Position numbers and translations under genes: made by a program. The notes beneath the pieces are model-generated. The model was not told where the DNA came from, did no database searches, and worked only from the letters and a program-made list of their open reading frames with translations. Positions 30,949-43,057 of a stretch of 64,000 bases of DNA are shown one piece after another. Every line of letters starts with the position of its first letter. Within the stretch, counting starts at the first letter, position 1. The stretch spans positions 12,034,330 through 12,098,329 of the forward strand of contig NC_065538.1 in assembly GCF_932294415.1 (NCBI RefSeq), given 5' to 3'. Origin of the DNA: Quercus robur (Eukaryota; Streptophyta; Magnoliopsida; Fagales; Fagaceae).

Positions 30949-33323
30949 AATCCGTGACAAAACACAACTTAGAAGCTCAAAGTTTACAAAATGAAAAGCC
31001 CTTTACAAAATAATGCTCATAAACCAAATTCAATCCTAACTACTATCCATCAATTGCAAGTGTAGACAGCAACTCAATTGAATCAACCTGTATATTTCCT
31101 GAAATACTAAACAAAATGCATAACTGCATGTGTGGAAAGAAAGACATATATACAATAATATGAAACAGAATATAAAAAACAAAAGTAAATTCTAACTCTC
31201 CCCCTAAGTTAGATACTTCAAAAAGTTTTTTATATTCTCCCCCTAAACAAAACAAAGAGGTCATCTATGTCTCCCCCTTTTTGTCACGTATTGACAAAGA
31301 CTACCTAATCAAAAGGTAGACAGAAAACATGCGCAACAAAGTAAGAGAAAATAGAGACAACTCCCCCTATGAAGAGCAACAACTCCCCTTAAGAACCACA
31401 AAGGTTAAAAAAAAAAATTTCCCCCTATAAAAATAGGAAAAACAAAACAAGTTTTGGGGAAAAATAAAGGGGTTGGGGATAAATAAAAAGACACAAACCA
31501 AGTTTTAAAAAAAAAAACTAAGTTGAGGATACACATGAAGAAAAAATATTCTCTCTTTCAATAAAATGCAAACATGGCACTATGTGACCCATAAACAATT
31601 GCATGAGTAGAGAAAATATTTGCACATTGATTATCCATCACATCTCTTAAAAAAAATATTTTCTACTGTTCACACATAAAAATAGCATATACTAGAAAGT
31701 ATATAACTCAAAAAATTAATCAATCAATTTTTAAATCAAGTTGAGTACCCAATGTAGCAAAGTGTATGCATGTTATGTGTGAAAACAATGAAAGATATGA
31801 CTGCAAAACTGCAAGATGGATACAAAAACAATCAATGCAATACATTTCATGTGAATCCTAAACATAAATGATGCATGGAAAAATCAAATTTTTGAAAAAC
31901 AGAGCAATTTAATGCAGAAACTCCTCAAAGCACAATATTTCATGAATAAAATGCATGAGTATGAGATGAAAAGTTAAAAAAAAAAAAAAACACTTGAATT
32001 CAACCCAAATCTTCCAAAAAAAAATTTCAATCAATTTGTCCTCAAAGCGCAAACATTAAACACATTTTGCATTAAAATCAAGGAACTTTTAATCTTGGAT
32101 GGCCAAAACAAGATCACACACAATATAATGTACCAAGTTTAGCAAAGAATAACTTGTGTAGTGTGTGCAACTAGCAAAAACTTGAAATACATGTGAGGTG
32201 ATATGTGAATAGCAATCAATCACAAAATCTACAAAATTCATCACATAGAATTTGAAAGAGACTATCACCTAAAGAGTTACATCATATAACTCCCACATCT
32301 CCTAGATCATAAGCTTGCAATCATGTAAGTTTCTTGTATTTATGCCTCATAATATACATTCCAATTTTAAGTTATGTGAGTTTGGCATCAAGCCTAATAG
32401 TACACACCAATTAGATTTTAAGAATTAAGCACTTTAACCGAGGCTTCACCTTATGTTCTTTTTGTGCATATGCTACACTTTCTTGAGCACAAAATCTTAT
32501 GATATGCACTAAGGTGTTCATGATTGGCTAGTGAACAGTGGTGAGATGGTTATTTATGCCTTTCTCAAAAGGTTCAAGTCCGACAGTCAAAGACATGTGA
32601 CTTCAAGATCAAGACAAAGTGATCAAAAACTATAAACATTTCTCACACAACATGCACTACAAAGCTCAAACTAGTAAAGTGCAATACAAGAAGCTCATCC
32701 AAGCTAAACAAGGTACATAAACTTGTTATGTAAAGATAATATGGCCAATCCTTGATTATAAATCCAAGATGTGAAAAACAAAATACAAAAATCTTTTTGG
32801 TTTTAAAAACTACATGACCAAAAACAAAAAAAAAACACATATTATGCAAAATGAACAATGCAAATGCAATGCATGACAGTGCTTAACTAAGCTATAGAGG
32901 GTACACAAACAAGAAATATCAATTTCTTAATTAACCCATGAGTACATGTACAAATTAGTACATACTCACACAAAATCAGAAATAGCTTAGCACTTATATA
33001 ACACATACTATTCAAGTTTCTCCACAATGTCAAGCATGTTCTAAATCAAGAGAGAGATATCATAATTCATGTAATCCTGAAGAAAAATAAAACTAGACAC
33101 AAAATAAAATATTTTTGTCTTTTTGAAATTTTTTCAATGTTTTTGGATTTTTTTTTTTTTTAAAAAAAACACGACCAAAAACAGAAACAAGGTATGTCCA
33201 CAAATAATTGAAAGAATTAAATTAGGGACAAGTCAGCAACACTCACCTTGGAGAATCTTTTCTCACCCATATAGGACGAGTCTTCGGCTTTATAGGTGAA
33301 AATCCATGAGAAGTAGAGTGTAT
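30949..33323 (-). other. element A 3' non-coding interior
   Basis: Low-complexity, A-rich on the plus strand, with repeated CTCCCCCTA words at 31195-31420 (GGGGGAG on the coding strand). A conserved purine block lies at 31270-31300. No open frame is supported; in the sister element C this zone holds the second gene. Confidence 0.6.
31270..31300 (-). promoter_or_regulatory. conserved internal purine block (element A copy)
   Basis: On the minus strand CTTTGTCAATACGTGAC is followed by AAAAAGGGGGAGA. The same block is found at 41010-41041, 48950-48981 and 63595-63628. Where the second gene is intact (48980) it starts within a few bases of that gene's stop codon. Its purine run resembles a second, internal polypurine tract. 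Confidence 0.6.
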
Positions 33324-34181
33324 TTAAGGAATTACACTAATCTTCTGAGAAAGACTAAAATCCTGCAAATTCCTTTCACAAGCCAACAAGCTCAAATTTT
33401 TCAAAAAAATATGAAACAATTTATATGGACTTATGGCAGGAGAAATATCATCACAAATCCTAGATTGAAACACAGAATGTTTAAATTTCAATTTATGACA
33501 ATTAAGACGAATGTGACCATGGATACCACAAAAGTTACAAACATGAACAAATTTAGGAACATCAGTATTCCTAACAACAAATCTAGTCTCAGATTTTGGT
33601 TTTTTCCTCAACAAAGAGCAATTTGGTCTAATATGACCAACAACACCACAAAGGTGACAGGTAGGCGCAAAAACAGATTTATTGTACTCTCTAATAGTAG
33701 GTTTAGACTTAGGTTTAGAAACTTCAGCGTCTACATCAGAAATTTTACCTTTGTCTAACCTAGCAAAATAAGCCTTTTCTTTATTATTCCTCTTAAAAGG
33801 AGGGATATAAACTTTCTCAGTTTTAGGCTTAAGAGAAACAGAAACACTTCTGTTATCAACAGCAGGCTTGGTACTAGTCAAATTTTCAATTTTAGCTTTA
33901 GATTCAACTAACTCTTGTTCCAAGCTTTTCATCTTCTCATCTTGAGAGGAAATTTGATTTCTCAAAAATTTATTCTTTTTATTAGATTCATCTAATCTAA
34001 CAATCAATTCCTCTTTTTCAAGATTAGCCAATTTTAACTCTTCCTTGAATTTCTTAGCAATTTTTATAGATTTCAATAATTCCTTACGAAGAGTTTCACA
34101 GGCATCAATAAAATCAACAGATGCATGAGCAGAAACATGATCAAAAAGACACTTCAAATTATCCATGACAACAGGGGTCAA
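33324..34181 (-). CDS. element A gag-like protein, coiled coil + two CCHC knuckles (285 aa)
   Basis: An open frame starts 59 bases inside the 5' LTR boundary. Residues about 30-105 are a charged, probably coiled-coil region (KEELKLANLEKEELIVRLDE). A basic YIPPFKRN motif follows at 125-132. Two CCHC zinc knuckles lie at residues 175-188 (CHLCGVVGHIRPNC) and 215-228 (CNFCGIHGHIRLNC). These would bind RNA and act in packaging of the element's transcript. The UBN2-type capsid region of copia gag is missing, so the protein may need to co-assemble with a complete Gag from another element. The last 50 residues, past the knuckles, look random and may reflect loss of the original stop. Confidence 0.8.
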   Translation of the reverse strand: MTPVVMDNLKCLFDHVSAHASVDFIDACETLRKELLKSIKIAKKFKEELKLANLEKEELIVRLDESNKKNKFLRNQISSQDEKMKSLEQELVESKAKIENLTSTKPAVDNRSVSVSLKPKTEKVYIPPFKRNNKEKAYFARLDKGKISDVDAEVSKPKSKPTIREYNKSVFAPTCHLCGVVGHIRPNCSLLRKKPKSETRFVVRNTDVPKFVHVCNFCGIHGHIRLNCHKLKFKHSVFQSRICDDISPAISPYKLFHIFLKNLSLLACERNLQDFSLSQKISVIP

Positions 34182-34225
34182 GGATCAGCTCTTAGATCAA
34201 AAGATCTAAAACAAAAGAGCAACCT

Positions 34226-34237
34226 GCTCTGATACCA
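34226..34237 (-). promoter_or_regulatory. element A primer-binding site (initiator tRNA-Met)
   Basis: TGGTATCAGAGC on the minus strand, two bases after the 5' LTR. It matches the 3' end of plant initiator methionine tRNA, the usual primer of copia elements. Confidence 0.9.
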
Positions 34238-34239
34238 CT

Positions 34240-35089
34240 TGACAGTTTTTAGACCCCTTAAACAATTGATTAAACCTAGATAATTAGCCAAGTTGTTACT
34301 TAGTCCAATTAAACAAGTCTAGGTTATACAATAACAAAGATCAAATCATGCATAGCAACGGAAAATAAATAAGACAATGATATGATCACCTAGGAAACCA
34401 AACCGGTAAAAACCTGGGGAGGATTTGACCAAACTATCCTCAAGGTAAACTTGAATCCACTATTTTGAAAGAATCGAAGTTCATACAATAAGACTTACAA
34501 GCCCCCACGCTTGACTTCTTATTGCTACCAACCAGTAGAACTTACTGACACGACCACGTGCAAGCTCCGAATCCATGGACTCCTTCTTTCTTGGATTCCC
34601 ACCAGCTACAAGCACACCCGCTTGTGTATTCTTTAAGCTTTAATGGCGGCAACTGAATTGATCATCAAGGTGTAGATAAATCTTCTCCTTGAAAACCCTA
34701 AGTTTGTGTAAAGGAAAGCTCCTCTAGATCTCACAAGAGATTTACACAAACCGCAAAAATGAGCAACACTAAAACGTGGCTAGGGTTTGCCTTTTATACT
34801 TAGGACAAATAAGAAACCCTAAAAACGTTTTAAAACAAATAGGGCTGAGTTGGACGAATCTGCAAAAAAGCATTCTGCCCGAGCTTCGATTGGTCGAGCC
34901 TAAGCTTCGATCGATCGAGCCAGGCCGAAAGGCACAATGCCTCCTGCTTTAACTCGATTCCAACTTTACATTGACACACAACTTTGAGCTAGCTTAAAAC
35001 ACTTCTAAACACATTGTTTTGATCATGGTTTGCCAACAATACACATTAGAGTTCTAAATACATAAAATCCTAAACTTTAGAACCTAACA
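34240..35089 (-). repeat. element A 5' LTR
   Basis: 850 bp. It has a minus-strand TATA box TATAAAA at 34792-34798, and the tandem TCGATCGATCGAAGCTT / TCGACCAATCGAAGCTC pair at about 34881-34920 downstream of it. Transcription would start near 34765 and run toward lower coordinates into gag. Confidence 0.9.
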
Positions 35090-35094
35090 CCATC

Positions 35095-36554
35095 ATATAA
35101 ACAATTTCGTAGACTTTTCTCATGATCAACGTTTACGCCCCATTGACAGGGTTGTGCTGTCCCCTTTTAAGACTTAAACCTCCTTTTCATCCCTTTTCTT
35201 AAGGATGGCTCCTTTGGAACCTAAAGGTGCACTCCCTTGCTAAGGAGCTTCCTTTTTGGATCATTAATAGTATACTCCCTTGCTAAGGAGCTATCAAATG
35301 CGCACTGTCCCCTTTTTTAGAACCATCCCTTGCTAAGGACTAGCTATAGTATGATTGTCCCTTGCTAAGGACTAAATACAATACTGAGCTTTTAATCACG
35401 ACTTGCCATAGGTTTTCAAAACATATTCAAGATGCTCACAAAATAATCCATTCAAGATGCTCACAAAAAGTAATCCATTCATAGTTCTCAAAAATATAAG
35501 GAAATATTCACACATATAAGTTTAAATAGATTTAGGTTGTCCCACAAGTTTTTCATAAAATGAATAGTCAATGTGCACATCAAGCATTTATAAAATATCA
35601 ATTTATATATAGAATATCAACATATTTCTTTGATATAAAATAGTTTAATAATCAATATTATTTGGGAAAACTCCCAAAATTAGTAAACACCACTTACCTC
35701 TTAGTTGCAAAAATATGAAACTAACCTCCCTTGAATCACAACAAATCAATAGAATTAGAACTTAGCAACACCAAAGATAGGTCCATCAATACAAAATTTC
35801 CCACTTAAAATCAATTTTCACACTTAAACAATTTTATCCTAGACAATACTGATATATCCAAAATCTTCATTTATTCACTTAACTATCCAATTCACTTTCA
35901 GCTTTGATCAGCTTTTTGGACTTCAAAATATTGTTGCCTAATCAAAATTTTCCATTAACGTAATCATAGGTATTCATGAAACTTCAATATGGGCGAATAA
36001 TGAATATCTAATCAACCTAAATTTAACAGCCATGTGATTTATTCATATCTATTCATTCTAACATTACATCTATCCAATCTAATGTAGGAAGCCACGTATG
36101 GTAGTCTTAATTATCAATCCATTTGCCTATTATTCCCTGGATGCCGCTGGACTAGTATTTAGACAATAACAAAAGTGTGATGCATGTTCGTTGATGGTAA
36201 ACAAGGTGAGGCTATAAACGAATATATATTAACCACAAAGCACCCTTTTCCCTTTAATATAAAGATAGGTCAAGCTTGTTGAGATCAGAACATATGCCTA
36301 GAAGTCCTTTCTTGTAATATATTGATAGGTTGGGTTTTATGAAGTGATGCCTATTATCCTAATAGCTACTAAAGTAATTCCACGCACCAGTCATGCCTTT
36401 CCTGCAAACGTGGGACAAGTCTAGCCATTGAATATTCAACTTCTAAATTTAGAGCTAAAGGAAAACATACTTGCAGCAGTCTCACATTCAGCCACAAAGC
36501 AGAAAAGAAAATAAGTTGTTCAACCATGTGTTGCGGCTAAAACAAAAGAAAATC

Positions 36555-36600
<46 letters not shown>

Positions 36601-36827
36601 ATCTTAAGAGGTAAAAGGCTAGGGTTTTTTTTTTTTTTTTTTTTAAATCTTATCAAGGCCCATATATTTACTTATGCCACCTCACTTGGGTTTCATATTC
36701 CATAATATTTATCAGATTTAAATATTTTAGGTCCAAACCAATTAAATCCATTTAATTGTGGGCCTCCTTTTAAAATTACTTATAAGAAGTAAATTGGTAT
36801 CAAAATTATGGGGTATTACAATCCTAG
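35095..36827. other. no gene; short CCCTTGCTAAGGA repeats and microsatellites
   Basis: CCCTTGCTAAGGA occurs four times between 35238 and 35370, each followed by a different spacer. An (AT)n(GT)n tract is at about 36556-36602 and a T run at about 36625-36644. No coding frame recognised. Confidence 0.55.
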
Positions 36828-36994
36828 CTCATATGTTTGGAGAGATCCAATGAGTTCTTGAATCTTGATCTTGTCCAAATCTTTACTTTCCTCAATGGCG
36901 GTGACCTTAGCCCAGAAACTTTTGGGTAAGGATCTTAAGATCTTTCTCACCACTTTGGCGTTTCAATCTTCTCTCCAAAATTGAGTTTGGCAAT

Positions 36995-38443
36995 TGTTAG
37001 GATTAGTGCCCTAAAATCCTATTGTATGATGCTATGTATGATATTATGTATGACATTATGTTATAAATAATGAAGTTGTTTTATTATCTAAAATAATGGT
37101 GACATGAATATTTGGACATTATCATATAGTTCTTGAGATGCATAATATGTGATTTATGTGATTTAGTTATAGAAGATATAAATCACAAGTTCTTTGTAAA
37201 CTAAAAATCTTAGTTTGTAGTCGGTGATGAAATTGGGTATTTCGTCTGTGAAGACTATAACGTGTCAACTAAGATGGTCTGTCTTAATTATGGAAGTGGT
37301 GACTTCTAGTTGATATGTTGATGTGTCTTAAATGTATAAGACATATTGAACTGGACCATTGTGAGATTAATTATTCTAGTAATGACTTTCAACTGAAAAT
37401 AAATCTTACGACTTTAATTTACATAAACTCTCAATCCTGAGAGGATAATGAACCCGATCATGAAATGTAGGTTGTTTTGATATATCAAAAGTGAGATCTA
37501 ATTCAACGGTCAAAATCTCAATATGTTGGGCAGCCACACGTAGTGTTAAAGGAACACATATCCTCAAGATGAAATTCATAGTCTCTTTGTAGAGATATAA
37601 AATATTCCCTTGAGATAAGTTTAATGAGTTTGGTTATTCAGAGTGTTTAGCCTAACCACTTTAGTAAAGAGTTACTAAAGCTTATATTTTATGAAATTTG
37701 ATTTCATAAATATATATGAATAACTTAAAGGATTAAACCGGGTACTCAAGGATCAAGAGGTAGTAATTTTCAAAGTGGCAGTTATATATTATGACTTTGT
37801 ATTACTACGAATATTTTCATGAAGGGGTTAATTGTTTAGATAATAAAGTCTTGGGATTTAATTTTATTAATAAAGCCTAGAGTGCAATTATATTTATATA
37901 GTGGTATTAAATATAATTAATGGTAACTTTGCGCTTGTTAAGAGTTGAGAGATAAGTCTGAAACCCATTGGAGCTAGAGTTTTATTTGTCTCTTTAGTCC
38001 AATCCTAAGCCACACACTAAAGCCCAATTGGGTTGGCCCAAAAGGCTAGCCCAATTAGATAATCAGTTATTTGTTTATTTAATAAGAGTTATTAAATAAA
38101 GTAACTGCCTTTTAACAGTTTATAAAATAAAAAAAAATTAAAAAAAAATGTACGTACGATTAAAAGAGAAATAAGACAATTTTCTCAAAACACATTCTCT
38201 TTTGAACAAGAGCGTACATAACTGATTGAGAGACCACACATCTTGGGCATTTGTGGAATTGGGGTGAAGATTGAAGGTTTTTCAAAGTTCTTTTGTTTTG
38301 AATTTCACTCCATCAAAGTACGCTTTTCTATTCTTCGTTTCTAAAATTCTAGATATTCCATGTTATCTCATATGAATGAACAAGATACTTGTGTTGCTTC
38401 CGCTATGTGTTTTGTATGAGATGCAAAACTAGTTTTTCCAGCA
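36995..38443 (+). mobile_element. solo LTR, copia type, 1449 bp
   Basis: Begins TGTTAGGATTAGTGCCCTAA and ends TTTTTCCAGCA, flanked by the perfect 5-bp duplication GCAAT (36990-36994 and 38444-38448). No primer site, polypurine tract or coding region lies inside, so the interior was probably lost by recombination between two LTRs. It sits within the gag fragment described above. Confidence 0.85.
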
Positions 38444-38542
38444 GCAATCACAATCTCATTGAGTCTTCCATAAAAGTAATCAAATGACTCATCGTCACTC
38501 ATCTTCACTTCCTCGAATCGAGTAGTAAGCATTTGAAGCTTG

Positions 38543-38767
38543 GTGTCCTTGACCTTCTTGGTTCCTTCGTAGGTAGTCTCAAGAATGGGCCACGCCTCTT
38601 TGGCGGTCTTCACATGCGAAATCCTGTGAAACTTATCAATAAATACACCACAGAAAATAGCATTAATAGCTTAGTGTCCTTGACCTTCTTGGTTCCTTCG
38701 TAGGTAGTCTCAAGAATGGTCCACATCTCTTTGGCGGTCTTCACATGCAAAATCCTGTGAAACTCAT
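38543..38767 (-). repeat. 131-bp duplication within the gag fragment
   Basis: GTGTCCTTGACCTTCTTGGT starts at 38543 and again at 38674. Both copies run through the ETTYEG and ISHVK codons with a few differences. A duplication inside an already dead gene. Confidence 0.85.
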
Positions 38768-39870
38768 TGAAAGTTCACAAACGTGTATAAACACCCTTGA
38801 ACTTTTAGACCCCCAAATACAAAATAACCAATTCAAGCTTTATGACAAACAACTAGTGTGCGGAAAATGAACATAAGCTATAAACAGAATTGGAAATCAA
38901 TCTAAGCCAATTATAAATCACATCCACAGCAGAAAATAAAAGGCAAAGATAAAGAGAAGAGAGATGCAAACACAATGACAACACACGATGTGTTATCGAA
39001 GAGGAAACCGAAGCCCTCGGCGTAAAACCTCTCCGCCGCCCTCCAAGCGGTCAATAATCCACTAGAAAATGCAGTTGGGATACATGAACAGCAATAGACC
39101 CTCCAGGCCTAATCTACCCGATGTACCTAAGCCCTCCAAGCTTCTTGCTCCAACGAGGTTGCGCCGAACCTTTTTCTTTTCTAGCTTACCGGATTCCGCT
39201 ACTAGACCGTAGCATCCGCCATCCTTGGCATCTTCCAATGCTTCCCAAAGCTCTAAAAACACTCAACACTCTGAATGGGTGTGGGTAGTGTTTGGATAGA
39301 AATCTCCTCTCAATAGGTATGACAATGAGAGAGGGAATGAGAAGAGACTACAAAGATTTCTCTCTAAGAATGAGTAGCTCTCTCTAATTGGGTGGGTGTT
39401 TTGAAGAAACCTCTCTTAGGGTTTTTCTTTCTGAATAGCCACACATATTTTGTGGGAATGAAGGGTATTTATACTGGTGTGAGAATGGAATACGAAGAGT
39501 CAGTTTTTCCAAAAACAGGGCTGGCTGGCGACTTGACCTCGCGACTTGACTGAGTCGCGAGTTCAAGTCGCGAGCTAACTTAATGGCCAGTCTGGATTTT
39601 TGTCGTGTAGTGCTCCAGGTGGCGTGACTGTTCAGCTCCCCTGCATGCTCTGCACGTGAGCAACTTTTGGCGGCTTGCAAGCCGCGAGCCACCTGCGAGT
39701 CCTAGCCGCGAGTCTCTGGTTCACTGCACTGTCTTGAGCATTTCTTCACACTCTCTCACACACTACCCTTACATGATTCCCACCTAAATACAAGGTTTCT
39801 AAGTGCTATATTACAAGCAAATTTGTCATGGAATAAAGTCAACACATGGTTGATTAAATTCAACCTTACA
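38768..39870 (-). repeat. element B 3' LTR
   Basis: 1103 bp. On the minus strand it starts TGTAAGGTTGAATTTAATCA and ends GAACTTTCA. TCGCGA-rich motifs lie at about 39525-39570 and 39665-39715. The minus-strand polypurine tract GCCAAAGGGGGAGAT abuts it at 39871-39885. Confidence 0.9.
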
Positions 39871-39885
39871 ATCTCCCCCTTTGGC

Positions 39886-42800
39886 TATTCCATGACAAAA
39901 CACCCTAAAACAGACTCTAGACTTAAACGTGAGTTTGGGAACAATGGCAAAACTCACTCACACCTAAATCTAGAAGCTGTGCAGCTCTTGAATCATATGA
40001 ACATGAATATCCTGAAACACAACAATACACCATGATCATTGTAAGCAGAAAATTATAAATGCATATGAAACAGGCAGTATGTGATCAAGCAAAGATGGAG
40101 TTAAGAAACAAACCATGGCTTGATCAACCAAGTGAACACCACAAGGTAGTGATCACAGTGCTCATTCACACTTGGAATGAACATAAGGACATACAAGTTA
40201 ACAAGCACAAGGCAAGACACTTGTATGCTCAACACTCAACCAATGCATAACACACAAGGCATATGCATCTAGGAACAATCCTACAAGGGCACAAGAGTGA
40301 CAGTACATAAATCAAAATGCACGACATTTAGATTAAAGTACTGATTTCAACATAGCATAAAGGCTGCATTAAGCAAGGTACAAACCATATAGCCTACAAA
40401 CTATGCATAAAACATTAACCCTAAAAGCTTACAAAAGCACATGGGAACAAAGCACATTATATTGAATAAAAACTTAAACAATATAAACTAAAAGTGCTTA
40501 AAGTTTCTCCCCTTCAAAATGATGAGAAGCTGTGATGCACTTAGAACATATATACTTGTAACCTGAAACACTTGCACAAAACACATTAGACCCTCAAGGT
40601 AAAGCAAGTAATAAAAGAACAAGTATAATGTAACAAGTAAATTGTGATCAAGTAAACATGATGTGAAACATATGAGCAACTAGATCAAACACCAAAACAG
40701 TCATATAGAAATGACTACAATGAACACATAGCAAAGCAATTGATCATCCGAACATGCATTCAATGAAGCACAATAGCATAGGGATATATGCATGTCCAAA
40801 ACACAAACACGATGCAATACAAGAAAACAAACACAATAAAGTTTTATTGTTAACACAATGTCTTCTCCCCCTTGGTATATGCATCTCCCCTATGGAATAT
40901 CTCTCCCCCTACAAATGTGCATGAGAAATAGAATTTCTCCCCCTAAGGATGTGCACAAGAGTCATATAAAAATGACAAAATACTCCGGTATATTCACTAG
41001 AGTATACTCTCCCCCTTTTTGTTAGGAATAGACAAAGGGTCAAGAAGAAACGAGGGCAAGAGATGAAGGTATGAACAATGCTAATGATGCATGAGGGGTG
41101 CAAGATGAATGAGAAAATGAAGCTCAAACCTAAGACAAAGTAATATGCTACAAAGCATAAGGTAAACATGACAAGCTAGGATGAAACAACAAGGTCAAGA
41201 CCAATGCATGACAAGGGTAGCAAAGGTGTGTGCAAGAGGTGGCTAAGTGCATGCATGACCAATGCAAGAAAAATGCACATGTGGGGCAAAGTGTGTTAAA
41301 ATACACAACCAATGAACCAAACATGTTCCTAACGAGGAAACATGAGAAACCCCAAAGTTTGGTACTCATCGGACTCCAAACAAGCGAGAAAATGTCTAAG
41401 AGGCATTTTATCAAACACCTAGCATGCACACTATGAACAAAAATGTGAAACAATGCATGAACATCATGAAATCCACCCTTAATACATGTTCTTTCTGCCA
41501 CAAGGGGCCAACATCCAATGCATATCAACAAAAGAAACCAATCCCATGAAGAAAATTGACAAAAAATAAGTTTTCCCAACCCCTATGATGAAAATCCCAA
41601 CCAAGAGCACAAAACTCTCTAAAACATAATCTAAGGATCAAAATCAATGAAAAGAGTTTATAATTACCTTAGAGATGTTAATGGATTGAAAAACCATTCA
41701 AATTGGTTGGGTTTTGATGTAAAAATATTGAAAGAGGGGTTTTAGAGAGGATGGGAGAGGTTTAAACAAGTTTCCCACGAAAAAGCTCTTTAAAAAGCTG
41801 ATTTTGGGCGACTCGCGACTGGCGAGTCGCGAGCCAAGTCGCGAGTGAGCCGCGAAACCTCTTTGTATGAACTCGCGGCTTAGACTCGCAGCTTGCAAGC
41901 CGCCAAACCGAGTAGCCAAAACTGGCAGCTTGCTGGCAGCTCACGCAAGTAGCCAAAATGAGTGGCCAAAAAATCTGACACTTGTTTTTCAAACCAGAAC
42001 AAGTTTAAACATTGAAAAACAAAGTAAGCACTAAACATAAACACAAAAAGTGATAAAAATCACTTCCAAAAACATATAAAATGATCAAAAATATTTTTGG
42101 ATTAATCCATATAAGATTGAGCACACACACATCACATTTAGACAAGTATAATCTAACAAATGAATAAGACATTCATTGAACATTAGGCATGTGTGTTGTG
42201 TGTGTGTATCAAATGTGGAATAGTCCTTAGTCTAGAGTGAAGCTTCAATGATCAATTCAATCAAGTCATACACAACTAGTGCTAAGTCAAGTGGTCTATC
42301 TCAATTATAGAAATGAACATATATGACCTCCCACAAGAAAATGATTACATATGATGAAGCTTTTCATTTGGCTTCTTTACAATTCATAACATTTGATCAT
42401 TTTGAATCAAAACATCTCATTTTGAGATCGATGCCTGAAATTTGTGATATTTCAATTTGATGAACAAGCCTTTGGCTTTTTAGGCATCATACAATTTCAT
42501 TTAAGTCGCTTTCCCTTTTTCCTAGTCGAATACTAGTATGTGCGACGGCTTTTGCAGCTCATTATCTCTTTTCATTTTGAGATTTACATTTATTGAGCTC
42601 TTTAAGCAATAAAAATAAAAGAGTGGGAAGAGATATAAGCACAAGTCTACGCAAGTATCAAAACCAACATGACTATTGACTAATCATTCATGACAAGCTT
42701 GAAGATCGATTTACAACAATCACACAAAGATGTCAAGATTTTTCCCACAAAGATATAAGTGCAAAAATAACAAGTTAAGCTCGAAAATGCACAAAACCAT

Positions 42801-43057
42801 TTGTACAAAGGTACAAGGCCAAACTCACATGTGATATGTGCTCAAACAAATACGATCAAACTTTTTGAATTTTTCACTTTTTATGTGGTTTTGGATTTTT
42901 ACTCACACAAAAAAGAAACATAAAAGTAAGATAAAAAACGAAACAATGCATACAAATAAATGCAAGATGCACAAAATGCATGAAGATATGACATTTAATG
43001 TATGAAGGGTCCTACAAAGATCGAAAGAATTAGATCAAGGACCAAAAGAGCAAAAGC
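39886..43057 (-). other. element B interior downstream of gag
   Basis: Mostly non-coding. It holds repeated GGGGGAG words (40860-41020), the conserved purine block (41010-41041) and a TCGCGA-rich cluster (about 41800-41900) followed on the minus strand by a CT-rich leader with a possible splice donor (near 41665). The frame at 41579-41148 (minus) lacks family motifs. The layout matches element C, with the second gene lost or decayed. Confidence 0.5.
41010..41041 (-). promoter_or_regulatory. conserved internal purine block (element B copy)
   Basis: On the minus strand ACCCTTTGTCTATTCCTAAC is followed by AAAAAGGGGGAGAG. The match to the element C block after its second gene includes the TGACCC that overlaps the stop codon there. 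This suggests element B once carried the same second gene. Confidence 0.65.

Larger units (their letters stand above)
30084..35089 (-). mobile_element. element A: non-autonomous LTR retrotransposon with gag only
   Basis: LTRs of 850 bp (30084-30933 and 34240-35089) begin TGTTAGGTTC and end in TCA when read on the minus strand. The primer site TGGTATCAGAGC (minus, 34226-34237) follows the 5' LTR, and a polypurine tract abuts the 3' LTR. Flanks CTATC (30079-30083) and CCATC (35090-35094) fit a 5-bp target duplication with one change. The LTRs differ at roughly two dozen sites by eye, so the insertion is older than element C. Only a gag-like gene is present. There is no protease, integrase or reverse transcriptase, and the 2.4 kb between gag and the 3' LTR look non-coding. 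Confidence 0.9.
36828..38767 (-). pseudogene. copia gag (UBN2-type) fragment split by a solo LTR
   Basis: Minus-strand blocks at 38767-38449 and 36989-36828 encode the middle of a gag closely resembling that of element C: FHRISH, WPILETTYEGTKKVKDTKLQ, DESFDYFYGRLNEIVIA, then KLNFGEKIET, VRKILRSLPKSF and LIGSLQTYE. The two blocks join in frame across the solo LTR at 36995-38443. The N-terminus and zinc knuckle are missing. Its right end is cut by the LTR of element B at 38768. Confidence 0.85.

Noticed and set aside
33306-33758. 150-codon plus-strand frame opposite the element A gag
   Set aside because: It is the antisense shadow of the zinc-knuckle coding region.
35238-35370. Four CCCTTGCTAAGGA words considered as a CRISPR-like or regulatory array
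   Set aside because: Spacing and flanks are irregular, the setting is a plant nuclear genome, and the words look like a decayed tandem repeat.
41148-41579. 143-codon open frame on the minus strand in element B
   Set aside because: Cys/Phe/Leu-rich with no family motif, and the matching region of element C has no such frame; probably chance.
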